6,277 nucleotides of DNA from positions 1-6,277 of the forward strand of contig JABFRY010000274.1 of assembly GCA_013140955.1 (NCBI GenBank), given 5' to 3'. The notes below the pieces were generated by a model that saw nothing but the letters and a program-made list of their open reading frames with translations, did not search any database and was not told where the DNA came from. Below are positions 1-5,083 of this stretch, one piece after another (the first letter of the stretch is position 1; each line of letters begins with the position of its first letter). This DNA is from Acidobacteriota bacterium. GTDB lineage: Bacteria > Acidobacteriota > Vicinamibacteria > Vicinamibacterales > UBA2999. Made by a program: the position numbers and the translations under genes.

Positions 1-1
1 G

Positions 2-208
2 GCCGGACTCTCCGAGCCCTTCCTCGTGGAAGTGGAGCGCGCGCTCACCGCACACGAACTGATCAAGGTGCGCATGGGGGGCGCCGACCGGCAGGCGCGC
101 GCCGACCTGGCCACGTCCCTCTGCGACCGGACGGGCGCCGCGGCGGTGCAGACGGTTGGCAAGGTGCTGGTGCTGTGGCGCCCGCGCCCGGAGGAGCCGG
201 AGGCCTAG
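2..208 (+). CDS. YhbY/CRM-domain RNA-binding protein, C-terminal part (5' end outside window)
   Basis: The reading frame is open from the window edge and gives 68 residues ending in TAG, so the N-terminus is missing. Two visible stretches are diagnostic of the YhbY (CRM domain) family: GLSEPFLVEVERALTAHELI followed by KVR near the visible start, and GAAAVQTVGKVLVLWRP near the end. In this family the helix-rich HELIKVR segment and the VGKVLVLWRP strand form part of a compact fold that binds ribosomal RNA, and E. coli YhbY associates with pre-50S particles. Full-length members are about 95-105 residues, so roughly 30-35 residues lie upstream of the window. A role in large-subunit assembly is inferred from the family. 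The short acidic tail (EEPEA) is unremarkable. The gene converges on the next one with only 17 bp between the stops, so there is no room for a separate terminator. Confidence 0.9.
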   Translation, partial: AGLSEPFLVEVERALTAHELIKVRMGGADRQARADLATSLCDRTGAAAVQTVGKVLVLWRPRPEEPEA

Positions 209-225
209 CCCCGTCCGCGTCGCTA

Positions 226-1110
226 CTACTGCTGGAACTCGAACGCCACATCGGTGATCCGGCCTCGCCAGTACACCTTGGGGCCGTCGGGCAGGAGCCA
301 CGCCACCTCCCCATCCAGGGGGATGCGCATGCCGTCCCGGACCTCGTAGTTCCAGAAGCGACCCTGCCACGGCGTCGGCACGGACGCGCCGGCCACCGTG
401 CGGGCACGGGCGTCGGCAGACACCGTGTCGATCGGACCGTCCTCGTGGAACGTGAACCGCAGCGTGACGGCCACCGGCCCGTCGGTGAGGGTGGCGAGCG
501 CCGTGCGATCGTCCACGGCGGTCCACGTCAGGTCCTGCCCTGGCAGCAGGACTGTGGGATACCAGGCCGCCTCGGCGAGGAACCGCATCAGCTCGCCCGC
601 CGCCAGATCACCCCCGCCGCGCAGATCGGCCACGGCATACAACCCCAGCACCGAGGCCTGCAGGATGCCGCTGCCGGCCACGTAGGCATCGTGTACGCGC
701 ACCGACAGGCCCGGCAGCAGGGCCATGCGCGCGTCCCAGTCGAACCCGGGTCGCCGGGCAATCACCTGCTGGTCGGATGTGAAGGCGGTCCACTGGTCGG
801 TGGTCTCGCCCATGTTGAAGGTGCCCGTGTGCCGCAGCCGGACGGCCGCCACCCGGGGCTGGCCGTCGGTGAGGACGGCGCGAAAGAATCGCTGGACCGG
901 TGGCGGCAGGCTCGCCAGGTCGGCCAGGTCCACCGCCGGGAGACTGACCGGCACCCGCGACTCCGCGAGACCCGTCCGCAGCTCGCGCGTCCGAGCGGCC
1001 CATCGGGCGGCGCCGTACCAGACGGCGGCGCCCACCGCCGCCGCGACCACCGCGGCCGTCAGTCCCACCAACTCGAGCATCCGTCGCTTCGCCGGCCGCT
1101 GTCGGGTCAT
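226..1110 (-). CDS. Membrane-anchored conserved protein, DUF6544/DUF6920-like
   Basis: This 294-residue protein has a basic N-terminus (MTRQRPAKRR), one hydrophobic segment at about residues 13-33 and a long soluble domain. The domain carries motifs I recall from a conserved uncharacterised family labelled DUF6544 or DUF6920: LPPPVQRFFRAVL (68-80), a Gly-Thr-Phe-Asn-Met-Gly stretch (96-101), RPGFDWDARM (120-129), VHDAYVAGSGILQAS (139-153), GELMRFLAEAAWYPTVLLP (172-190), VDDRTALATLTDG (199-211), TPWQGRFW (246-253), GEVAWLLPDG (267-276) and YWRGRI (280-285). The length suits a full member. Function is unknown. The topology suggests an inner-membrane anchor with a periplasmic domain. The ATG at 1110 was chosen because it precedes the membrane segment and has a weak GGGA about 7 bases upstream; an adjacent GTG at 1113 is possible. 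The frame stays open upstream only as a shadow across the small genes to its right. It probably has its own promoter, since 161 bp of hairpin-rich DNA separates it from those genes. Confidence 0.85.
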   Translation of the reverse strand: MTRQRPAKRRMLELVGLTAAVVAAAVGAAVWYGAARWAARTRELRTGLAESRVPVSLPAVDLADLASLPPPVQRFFRAVLTDGQPRVAAVRLRHTGTFNMGETTDQWTAFTSDQQVIARRPGFDWDARMALLPGLSVRVHDAYVAGSGILQASVLGLYAVADLRGGGDLAAGELMRFLAEAAWYPTVLLPGQDLTWTAVDDRTALATLTDGPVAVTLRFTFHEDGPIDTVSADARARTVAGASVPTPWQGRFWNYEVRDGMRIPLDGEVAWLLPDGPKVYWRGRITDVAFEFQQ

Positions 1111-1162
1111 CACCGGTTCCCGCTGACCACGGTCATGGGCGCACCGCTCCCGGGTCTGGGGC

Positions 1163-1198
1163 GAAGAATAGCAGCAACCGGTGCCGGCGCGGCACCGG
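1163..1198 (-). terminator. Candidate intrinsic terminator after the small membrane-gene pair
   Basis: Positions 1178-1186 pair perfectly with 1190-1198 (CCGGTGCCG with CGGCACCGG), a 9-bp stem closed by a 3-base loop. Read on the minus strand, the stem is followed by the T-rich run TTGCTGCTATTCTTC (1177-1163). A strong stem plus a U-rich tail is the layout of a factor-independent terminator. It lies downstream of the leftward small-gene pair ending at 1272 and upstream of the gene starting at 1110. The U-tract is interrupted, so strength is uncertain. Confidence 0.45.
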
Positions 1199-1207
1199 CG
1201 TGCGGTC

Positions 1208-1260
1208 CCCGCGGCGTCGCCGCGGGCGCGCCGTGGGGCTCGCAGCGGAGCGCACCACGG
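1208..1260. repeat. Two further tandem GC-rich hairpins
   Basis: Positions 1208-1215 pair with 1219-1226 (CCCGCGGC with GCCGCGGG) as a perfect 8-bp stem with a 3-base loop. Positions 1231-1236 pair with 1255-1260 (CCGTGG with CCACGG), enclosing an inner 4-bp stem, 1238-1241 with 1248-1251. With the hairpin at 1178-1198 this makes three hairpins in 83 bp, starting 12 bp past the stop at 1272. They could slow polymerase or protect mRNA 3' ends. I do not recognise them as a known repeat family. Confidence 0.6.
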
Positions 1261-1271
1261 ATGAGGCGCGA

Positions 1272-1442
1272 TCAGGCGATCTTGAAGACCGCCCACGCGA
1301 CGAGCGTGATGCCGATCAGCACACTCACCACGCGCATCCGCTTCGCCGTCAAGCGGTCGCTGGCGGCGCCGCGTGCGCGCCACTCCTGCCACCGCCGTTC
1401 TGCATCCAGATCAGGCGCCGCGTCGACCGCGTAATCCGTCAT
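1272..1442 (-). CDS. Small single-pass membrane protein, 56 aa, unknown function
   Basis: The protein has an acidic N-terminus (MTDYAVDAAPDLDAERR), an amphipathic charged stretch (WQEWRARGAASDRLTAKR, about 18-35) and one hydrophobic segment at about 37-53 (VVSVLIGITLVAWAVFK). This is the pattern of a C-terminally anchored protein with a cytoplasmic N-terminus. The start is well supported: AGGA lies 9 bases upstream, and the ATG shares an ATGA overlap (1439-1442) with the stop of the upstream gene, implying translational coupling. I do not recognise a family. Positive residues just before the membrane segment (K34, R35, R37) fit the N-in orientation. It is the distal gene of a two-gene unit, followed closely by strong hairpins, and probably acts with its partner, possibly as a membrane complex. 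That last point is inference from coupling only. Confidence 0.75.
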   Translation of the reverse strand: MTDYAVDAAPDLDAERRWQEWRARGAASDRLTAKRMRVVSVLIGITLVAWAVFKIA

Positions 1443-1648
1443 CGGCGTGCGTCCTGGATGCTCTGCGACAGACTCTGGGCCGGCTCCTGCCACTGCCACA
1501 GCATCACGGCCGGGGGCAGCACGGCCACGGCGGCGAGCACCGTCCAACTCGCCAGCGATTGCAGGTTTCCCGCGATGCCTGCGAGGCTGATCGCCGACAC
1601 CCAGACAGCAGCCACGACGGCTTTGATCGAGACGAGCTGAATATGCAT
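1439..1648 (-). CDS. Small membrane protein, 69 aa, unknown function
   Basis: The protein starts MHIQLVSIKA and has two hydrophobic segments: VVAAVWVSAISLAGIAG (about 11-27) and WTVLAAVAVLPPAVMLWQW (about 35-53), separated by a short polar NLQSLAS loop. This predicts a helical hairpin. It ends in the soluble tail QEPAQSLSQSIQDARR. I have a vague memory of similar small proteins with a W-x-P/Q-x-S-x-S-I tail in Acidobacteriota, but no named family. The ATG at 1648 has no clear Shine-Dalgarno sequence; it was picked because it opens directly onto the membrane segment. The TGA overlaps the ATG of the next gene (ATGA, 1439-1442), so the two are likely translated together. Transcription would start within the 284-bp divergent region to the right, shared with the gene at 1933. 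Confidence 0.72.
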   Translation of the reverse strand: MHIQLVSIKAVVAAVWVSAISLAGIAGNLQSLASWTVLAAVAVLPPAVMLWQWQEPAQSLSQSIQDARR

Positions 1649-1932
1649 GTCCGCAGCGTACCGGCCAGCGCCGCACGCCGCTGTCCCCAACTGCACACAC
1701 GGGGGGTGCCGTGCCGGTCGCCTCCCCCTCGACCGGGGGCAACAGGGCGACAGGGAGGGACGACAGTGAGGGGCAGCGGCGCGCCGTGCCGCACGCGATG
1801 GTCTGGGCCGGATGCGTCCGGCAGCGCCGCCGGACACGTCACGGCGTCTGTGCACAAGCGCACAGACGCCATCCGGGCGCCGTGCCACGATCGTCCCACG
1901 CCTGCGACACAACGCAGCGAAGAGATCCCCCA
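1649..1932. promoter_or_regulatory. Divergent intergenic region with several strong dyads
   Basis: This 284-bp stretch has no credible gene and should carry the promoters for the leftward pair starting at 1648 and the rightward set starting at 1933. No convincing -35/-10 pair stands out in the GC-rich background. It holds inverted repeats at 1714-1720 with 1730-1736 (CCGGTCG with CGACCGG), 1816-1822 with 1829-1835 (GTCCGGC with GCCGGAC) and the much stronger 1843-1853 with 1860-1870. A possible ribosome binding site, GAAGAG at 1919-1924, lies 8 bases before the ATG at 1933. Confidence 0.6.
1808..1876. promoter_or_regulatory. Three-way-junction-like structure containing a perfect 11-bp-arm dyad
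   Basis: The arms GGCGTCTGTGC (1843-1853) and GCACAGACGCC (1860-1870) are perfectly complementary around the 6-base loop ACAAGC. Just to the left, GTCCGGC (1816-1822) pairs with GCCGGAC (1829-1835). An outer helix, CCGGAT (1808-1813) with ATCCGG (1871-1876), can enclose both hairpins, giving a three-way junction. It ends 56 bp before the ATG at 1933, so it could be a structured 5' leader of the rightward genes. Alternatively, the 28-bp dyad is a protein operator between two divergent units. It has no U-tract, so a simple terminator is less likely. No known riboswitch or RNA family was recognised. Confidence 0.5.
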
Positions 1933-2079
1933 ATGCTGCCCATCATCGCTGCCCTCGTCGTTCTTGCTGTGGTCGTGCTCGCCCCCAGGCTGCTGGGTCG
2001 GGGCCGCGCGCGCCCCCCGGACCTTGGCGGCGTGAGCGAGCAGTGGCTCGCGGCGCACCGCGCGTCGCACGAACCCTGA
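1933..2079 (+). CDS. Small single-pass membrane protein, 48 aa, unknown function
   Basis: The protein begins MLPIIAALVVLAVVVLAPRL, a hydrophobic segment from residue 2 to about 17. Basic residues follow (RLLGRGRAR), then a short polar tail (PPDLGGVSEQWLAAHRASHEP). The layout is an N-terminal membrane anchor with a cytoplasmic tail, by the positive-inside rule. No cleavage site is evident, so it is more likely an anchor than a signal peptide. GAAGAG 8 bases upstream supports this ATG, and the frame's upstream extension lacks a better start. I know no family for it. It is the first of three same-strand small genes, with 66 bp before the next. Its size makes the call less certain than its neighbours, though composition and start context look genuine. 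Confidence 0.6.
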   Translation: MLPIIAALVVLAVVVLAPRLLGRGRARPPDLGGVSEQWLAAHRASHEP

Positions 2080-2145
2080 CCCTCCCCGCTGGAGCACGGC
2101 CGCGCACGTCACTTGTTCCTTCTTGTCCCGAGGCTGGATACACCA

Positions 2146-2427
2146 ATGACTCAGACCCTGTCGCGACCACCGACCACGACGACGCTCGACACGCCAGACG
2201 TCCGGACCACCTGCCCGATGTGCCACAGCGCCGCCCCCGCCACACAGGCCGGCGGTGCATGGCTGTGCGGCAGGTGTGGCCAGCACTGGGATGCGGGTCG
2301 ATTGGCGACGGTTTCCGCCTATCAGGCATGGGCCGTCGAGCACGATCACGCCCGCCAGCCAGGCCCCGCACGAGAGGGCACGGTGTCATCCCCGCCTGCG
2401 CCCGTCCGTCTGGCGGGCATGCCATGA
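2146..2427 (+). CDS. Zinc-ribbon protein, 93 aa
   Basis: A Thr/Pro-rich N-terminus (about 1-22) is followed by a four-cysteine zinc ribbon: CPMC at 23-26 and CGRC at 41-44, then GQHWDAGR. The two CxxC knuckles, 14 residues apart with a Trp-Leu before the second, are typical of small zinc ribbons such as those in transcription factors, RNA-polymerase-like subunits and ribosomal proteins. Here they sit in a stand-alone protein with no other domain. The remainder (about 52-93) is Ala/Pro-rich and probably disordered. Zinc binding is a confident inference; the partner (nucleic acid or protein) is not. The ATG at 2146 follows GAGG by 12 bases, and a TTG at 2113 is a less likely alternative. The stop overlaps the next gene's start (ATGA, 2424-2427), tying it to a membrane protein. 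Confidence 0.75.
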   Translation: MTQTLSRPPTTTTLDTPDVRTTCPMCHSAAPATQAGGAWLCGRCGQHWDAGRLATVSAYQAWAVEHDHARQPGPAREGTVSSPPAPVRLAGMP

Positions 2428-2666
2428 CCGTCGCCACCGGCCTGGCGCCCGGTGTGGCCCTCCCGGGCCGCGTGGTCGTAGTACCTCTGGCTGTCCAGAG
2501 CCGACGGCCGGAGGCTGCGGGTACACGCCGGCAGGTCGCCACGATCGCGGGCGACCTGATCGGGGCCATCGGCCTCGCGCTCTGCCTTCCCGTGATGATG
2601 CTGGCGGTGGGCGTGCCGTTCGTCCTGGGCGTACGGCTCCTGCTGCGGGTCGCCGGACTCTCCTAG
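2424..2666 (+). CDS. Small membrane protein, 80 aa, coupled to the zinc-ribbon gene
   Basis: The N-terminal half (about 1-38) is polar with several arginines (RR at 27-28 and 35-36). The second half is a long hydrophobic region at about 40-78 (from VATIAGDLIG through ALCLPVMMLAVGVPFVLGVR to LLLRVAGLS). That length could form two membrane helices in a tight hairpin or one extended helix. Its ATG lies inside the ATGA overlap with the zinc-ribbon gene, so it needs no separate ribosome binding site and is probably made in fixed ratio with it. No family is recognised. Its stop TAG (2664-2666) overlaps the stop of the opposing exonuclease gene in the palindrome CTAG (2663-2666). A role as membrane partner of the zinc ribbon is inferred only from gene coupling. 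Confidence 0.68.
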   Translation: MTVATGLAPGVALPGRVVVVPLAVQSRRPEAAGTRRQVATIAGDLIGAIGLALCLPVMMLAVGVPFVLGVRLLLRVAGLS

Positions 2667-3532
2667 TCCGTCAGGCCTGACCGCCTCTCCCCGTCATCGG
2701 CCAGCGCCAGCCTCCGCCGAAGGCCCGACAGGGCCAGCGTCGGCCCGCGCCACTCCAGGTCGTCCACGGACTCGAACACCGGGACGTCCGTCCGCAGCAG
2801 GGCGAGCTGCCGGAAGAGGCGCGCGAGGTCGCGATCACGCCTCAGCGTGGCCGCCAGTGACGCGGCGCGCGCCACGTCGAGGCCCCACGCGTGGTGGTCG
2901 TCGGGAACGGCGTCGATGTGCCCGAACCGGGTGAGCACGGCAGCGGCTGACTTGGGGCCCCAGCCGTGGAGTCCTGGGAAGCCGTCCGACGCGTCGCCCA
3001 CGAGGGCGAGATAGTCGGGAATCGAGGCCGGCGGCACGCCGAACTTCGCCGTCACGCCCGCCGCGTCGCGCACGATCCTGCGGACCCGGTCGTGCTGCAC
3101 CACCCGGGTGCCCTCCACGCACTGCGCGAGGTCCTTGTCGGGCGAGCAGATCACCACCTGCGTCACCCGGGGATCCCGTGCGGCCTTCGCAGCAGCCGAC
3201 GCCAGCGCGTCGTCGGCCTCCACCTCCACCATCGGCCACACCGTCAGCCCCCAGGCCCCGAGCGCCTCCTCGAGCAGGGGGAACTGCGCCCAGAGCGCGG
3301 GGTCGATGCCCTCGCCCGTCTTGTAGCCGGGCCACAGGTCGTTGCGGAACGATTCGATCACATGGTCGGTCGCCACGCCGATGTGGGTGGCGCCGTCCCG
3401 CACCAGTCCGCGCATCGAATACATCACGCCCCGCACGGCCGCGACTTCCTCGCCCGCGGGGTTCCTGGCCGAGGGCAGGGCGTAGAAGTGGCGGAACAGC
3501 TCGTAGGTGCCGTCGACCAGGTGGATGGTCAC
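2663..3532 (-). CDS. Stand-alone 5'-3' exonuclease (Pol I N-terminal / FEN type)
   Basis: This 289-residue protein has the metal-binding and H3TH signatures of the 5' nuclease superfamily: LVDGTYELFRHFYALP (5-20, with D7), ATDHVIESFRNDLWPGYK (54-71, with D56, R63 and the Y70-K71 pair), VEVEADDA (102-109, with E105, D107 and D108), CSPDKDLAQCV (129-139, with D132 and D134) and GDASDGFPGLHGWGPKSA (179-196, with D180 and D183, then the H3TH hairpin G190-x-G192-x-K194). All acidic positions expected for two-metal catalysis appear present. The polymerase domain is absent, so it is a free nuclease that should remove 5' flaps or RNA primers in replication or repair. Length is typical of stand-alone members. 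A GTG at 3532 opens directly onto the first motif; an ATG at 3543 is out of frame and its short frame ends at TGA overlapping the GTG. Ribosome binding site is weak. It overlaps its convergent neighbour by 4 bp at the stops. Confidence 0.9.
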   Translation of the reverse strand: MTIHLVDGTYELFRHFYALPSARNPAGEEVAAVRGVMYSMRGLVRDGATHIGVATDHVIESFRNDLWPGYKTGEGIDPALWAQFPLLEEALGAWGLTVWPMVEVEADDALASAAAKAARDPRVTQVVICSPDKDLAQCVEGTRVVQHDRVRRIVRDAAGVTAKFGVPPASIPDYLALVGDASDGFPGLHGWGPKSAAAVLTRFGHIDAVPDDHHAWGLDVARAASLAATLRRDRDLARLFRQLALLRTDVPVFESVDDLEWRGPTLALSGLRRRLALADDGERRSGLTD

Positions 3533-3544
3533 GCGCCCAGCATA

Positions 3545-3589
3545 TCCGGAGGGCGTGGACGGCGCTCTCCCTTCGATGGCGCCTCCGGA
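3545..3589. repeat. Inverted repeat in the exonuclease/DUF6496 divergent gap
   Basis: TCCGGAGG (3545-3552) is complementary to CCTCCGGA (3582-3589), separated by 29 bases. Two more pairs can form inside after a one-base bulge. It starts 13 bp upstream of the exonuclease GTG on the minus strand, so it could fold in that gene's leader or serve as a binding site. No regulator is suggested by the sequence. Confidence 0.35.
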
Positions 3590-3635
3590 CGGTTCCCTCG
3601 GATCTGGCTCGCCGCGTGCTTGTGCACCAACATGA

Positions 3636-3654
3636 CCATGGCGAGATGCCATGG
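3636..3654. repeat. CCATGGC inverted repeat in the divergent gap
   Basis: CCATGGC (3636-3642) pairs with GCCATGG (3648-3654) around the 5-base loop GAGAT. Each arm contains the 6-bp palindrome CCATGG, so the site also reads as a direct repeat 12 bp apart. It lies 68 bp upstream of the ATG at 3723 and could be an operator or leader hairpin for the small basic-protein gene. Confidence 0.4.
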
Positions 3655-3722
3655 GGCGACGCCGCGCCGGGGCACCCAGCGGCTGCCTGGAGCGGCGTGC
3701 ACCCGGCACGACGGAGGAGATG

Positions 3723-3911
3723 ATGGCGAAATACGGCAAGGCCGCATCGACGCGGGTGGCATCCGCCGTCCGCAGGATGAAGAAGGGCACGCTCACGAGC
3801 GGCAGCGGCGACACGGTGACGAGCCGGAAGCAGGCCGTTGCCATTGGCCTCAGCGAAGCACGCGAGAAGGGCGCGAAGGTGCCGTCCCGCAAGGCCTCGA
3901 AGAAGCGCTGA
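3723..3911 (+). CDS. DUF6496-like small basic protein, 62 aa
   Basis: The sequence MAKYGKAASTRVASAVRRMK followed by KGTLTSGSG (21-29), VTSRKQAVAIGLSEAREKGA (32-51) and KVPSRKASKKR (52-62) matches the pattern I know for DUF6496: an N-terminal MAKYG, a basic helix, a K-x-GTL-x-SGSG turn, a TSRKQA(I/V)AIGLSEAR helix and a Lys-rich tail. Size is normal for the family. The protein is strongly basic and small, so nucleic-acid binding is plausible but unproven; I know of no assigned activity. The second of two adjacent ATG codons (3720 and 3723) was chosen because GGAGG at 3713-3717 lies 5 bases before it. The gene diverges from the exonuclease and converges on the dehydrogenase, and appears to be monocistronic. 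Confidence 0.88.
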   Translation: MAKYGKAASTRVASAVRRMKKGTLTSGSGDTVTSRKQAVAIGLSEAREKGAKVPSRKASKKR

Positions 3912-3914
3912 GCG

Positions 3915-3945
3915 CGCGCACGGCGTCGGACCGCTTCGGTGCGCG
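3915..3945. terminator. Weak hairpin between convergent genes
   Basis: CGCGCAC (3915-3921) pairs with GTGCGCG (3939-3945), a 7-bp stem with a 17-base loop, just after the stop at 3911 and 26 bp before the opposing stop at 3971. It could contribute to two-way termination. There is no T-tract on either side and the loop is long, so support is modest. Confidence 0.3.
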
Positions 3946-3970
3946 AGCCGTCCCAGGTGTCATCGGGTCG

Positions 3971-5083
3971 TCATCGATCGTCCACGGCCGAGGGCTGATT
4001 CATGGCGGCGGCCGTGCCCGACGGCATGAGGGCCGAGACCCATCCCAGGTCGAGAGTGCGCGAGAGGCGCGCGCGTTCCGCCTCGGGCGTGGGCGGCGCA
4101 GCGGGAAGCACCCATGCCGCGAGGCGCATGGCCCCTGCGACGGCGCCCGGCGCCAGGACGTGTGCGACTTCGAGGGCCCTGGCCTGCACGCCGAGGGTGA
4201 GCTGTGCGCGGCGTTCCCGGCACGCGCGGACGATGCGGTCGGCTGCGCGGTCCACGCGCATCGAGGTGAGCGACGTGGCGCTGGCCAGCCCGAACCACCG
4301 TGCCTCTGCCACGTGGGCGCCTCGAACCCGCACGTTACGGTGTGAGCCGGACCGCAGCAGCCCGGGCGTGACGGTCAACAGGTGCACGCCGGTGGCGGCC
4401 AGTTCCGCGTGCAGCCCTTCGGAGAGCCCGGCCAGGGCGAACTTCCCGACGCAGTACGGCAGCAGGTGCGGCACCGCGACACGTCCGCCGATCGAAGACA
4501 CGTTGACGATGCTGCCGCGAGACCGCGCCACGTGCGGCAGCGCGGCCCGGTTCAGGTGCAGCGGCCCCCAGACGTGCGTGTCGAGCGAGTCGCGGATGTC
4601 CGCGTCCGGCACGGCCGCGAACGGCGCCATCTGGATGATGCCCGCGTCGTTGACCAGCACGTCGAGCCGGCCCGTGCGCGCCACCACCTCCGCCACGAGC
4701 CGCGCACTGCCCCCGGCATCGCGGATGTCGTGGGCGACGACCTGCACGTCCGCACCCGACGCCGCCAGTTCCTGCCGCGCGCGCTCGAGTTCCACGACGG
4801 TGCGGGACACGAGCACGAGGCGCGCGCCGTCGCGTGCAAAGGCCCTCGCCAGCGCCAGCCCCAGTCCGCGCGCTCCGCCGGTGATGAGCACCACACGGCC
4901 ATCCAGCGGATGCGCGCGGCGGACCAGCGCGCGGACCGTTCCGCGCAGCGCCGCGACGCCCGCCCAGCCGAGCAGCGCGGCAGAGAGACCGATGACGCCC
5001 CGCTGGAGAACGCTGGACCTGTTCGTCGACGCATCGGGATGCGCAGCATCAGCACGGCGAGCGGCGTCAGCAGGGTGTGTCAT
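3971..5083 (-). CDS. Membrane-anchored short-chain dehydrogenase/reductase, 370 aa
   Basis: A polar N-terminus leads to a hydrophobic segment at about 30-47 (VIGLSAALLGWAGVAALRG), then a Rossmann-fold SDR domain. Visible motifs are the NAD(P)-binding TGGARGLG (68-75), the post-strand-2 R94 in LVSR, which would favour NADP(H), an acidic DIRD (119-122), NDAG (145-148, usually NNAG) and the catalytic S197, Y210-x3-K214 set. TPG (239-241) follows. The tetrad Asn position reads His (H170 in DTHVWGP). The C-terminal 110 residues include a weakly hydrophobic stretch (about 304-330), making the protein longer than the usual 250-residue classical SDR. It is likely an NADP(H)-dependent oxidoreductase bound to the inner membrane with the domain in the cytoplasm; substrate unknown. 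ATG at 5083 is preceded by GGAG at 7 bases; an adjacent GTG (5086) is poorer. It stands alone, divergent from the PRC-barrel gene. Confidence 0.9.
   Translation of the reverse strand: MTHPADAARRADAAHPDASTNRSSVLQRGVIGLSAALLGWAGVAALRGTVRALVRRAHPLDGRVVLITGGARGLGLALARAFARDGARLVLVSRTVVELERARQELAASGADVQVVAHDIRDAGGSARLVAEVVARTGRLDVLVNDAGIIQMAPFAAVPDADIRDSLDTHVWGPLHLNRAALPHVARSRGSIVNVSSIGGRVAVPHLLPYCVGKFALAGLSEGLHAELAATGVHLLTVTPGLLRSGSHRNVRVRGAHVAEARWFGLASATSLTSMRVDRAADRIVRACRERRAQLTLGVQARALEVAHVLAPGAVAGAMRLAAWVLPAAPPTPEAERARLSRTLDLGWVSALMPSGTAAAMNQPSAVDDR

Noticed and set aside
175..1434. Long plus-strand frame of 419 codons opposite the DUF6544-like gene
   Set aside because: It is Arg/His/Gly/Pro-rich with no domain pattern, and mirrors the well-supported minus-strand gene. 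GC-rich coding DNA commonly leaves such antisense frames open.
2113..2142. TTGTTC, 17 bases, GGATAC as a sigma-70 promoter for the zinc-ribbon gene
   Set aside because: The implied transcription start would fall at or after the ATG at 2146, and the -10 match is poor.
2652..2663. 12-base match to positions 2-13 (GCCGGACTCTCC)
   Set aside because: Both copies encode Ala-Gly-Leu-Ser in unrelated genes and the match does not extend, so chance in GC-rich DNA is the simplest explanation.
3529..3762. Minus-strand 77-codon frame (or just its last codons MLGA) ending on the exonuclease GTG
   Set aside because: The TGA overlaps the GTG start in a GTGA arrangement that could suggest coupling, but the frame lacks a ribosome binding site and protein-like composition, so it was not called.
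2966..4345. Plus-strand frame of 459 codons across the exonuclease and DUF6496 regions
   Set aside because: It runs antisense to the exonuclease, across an intergenic gap and another gene in a different frame. Composition is that of a shadow frame.
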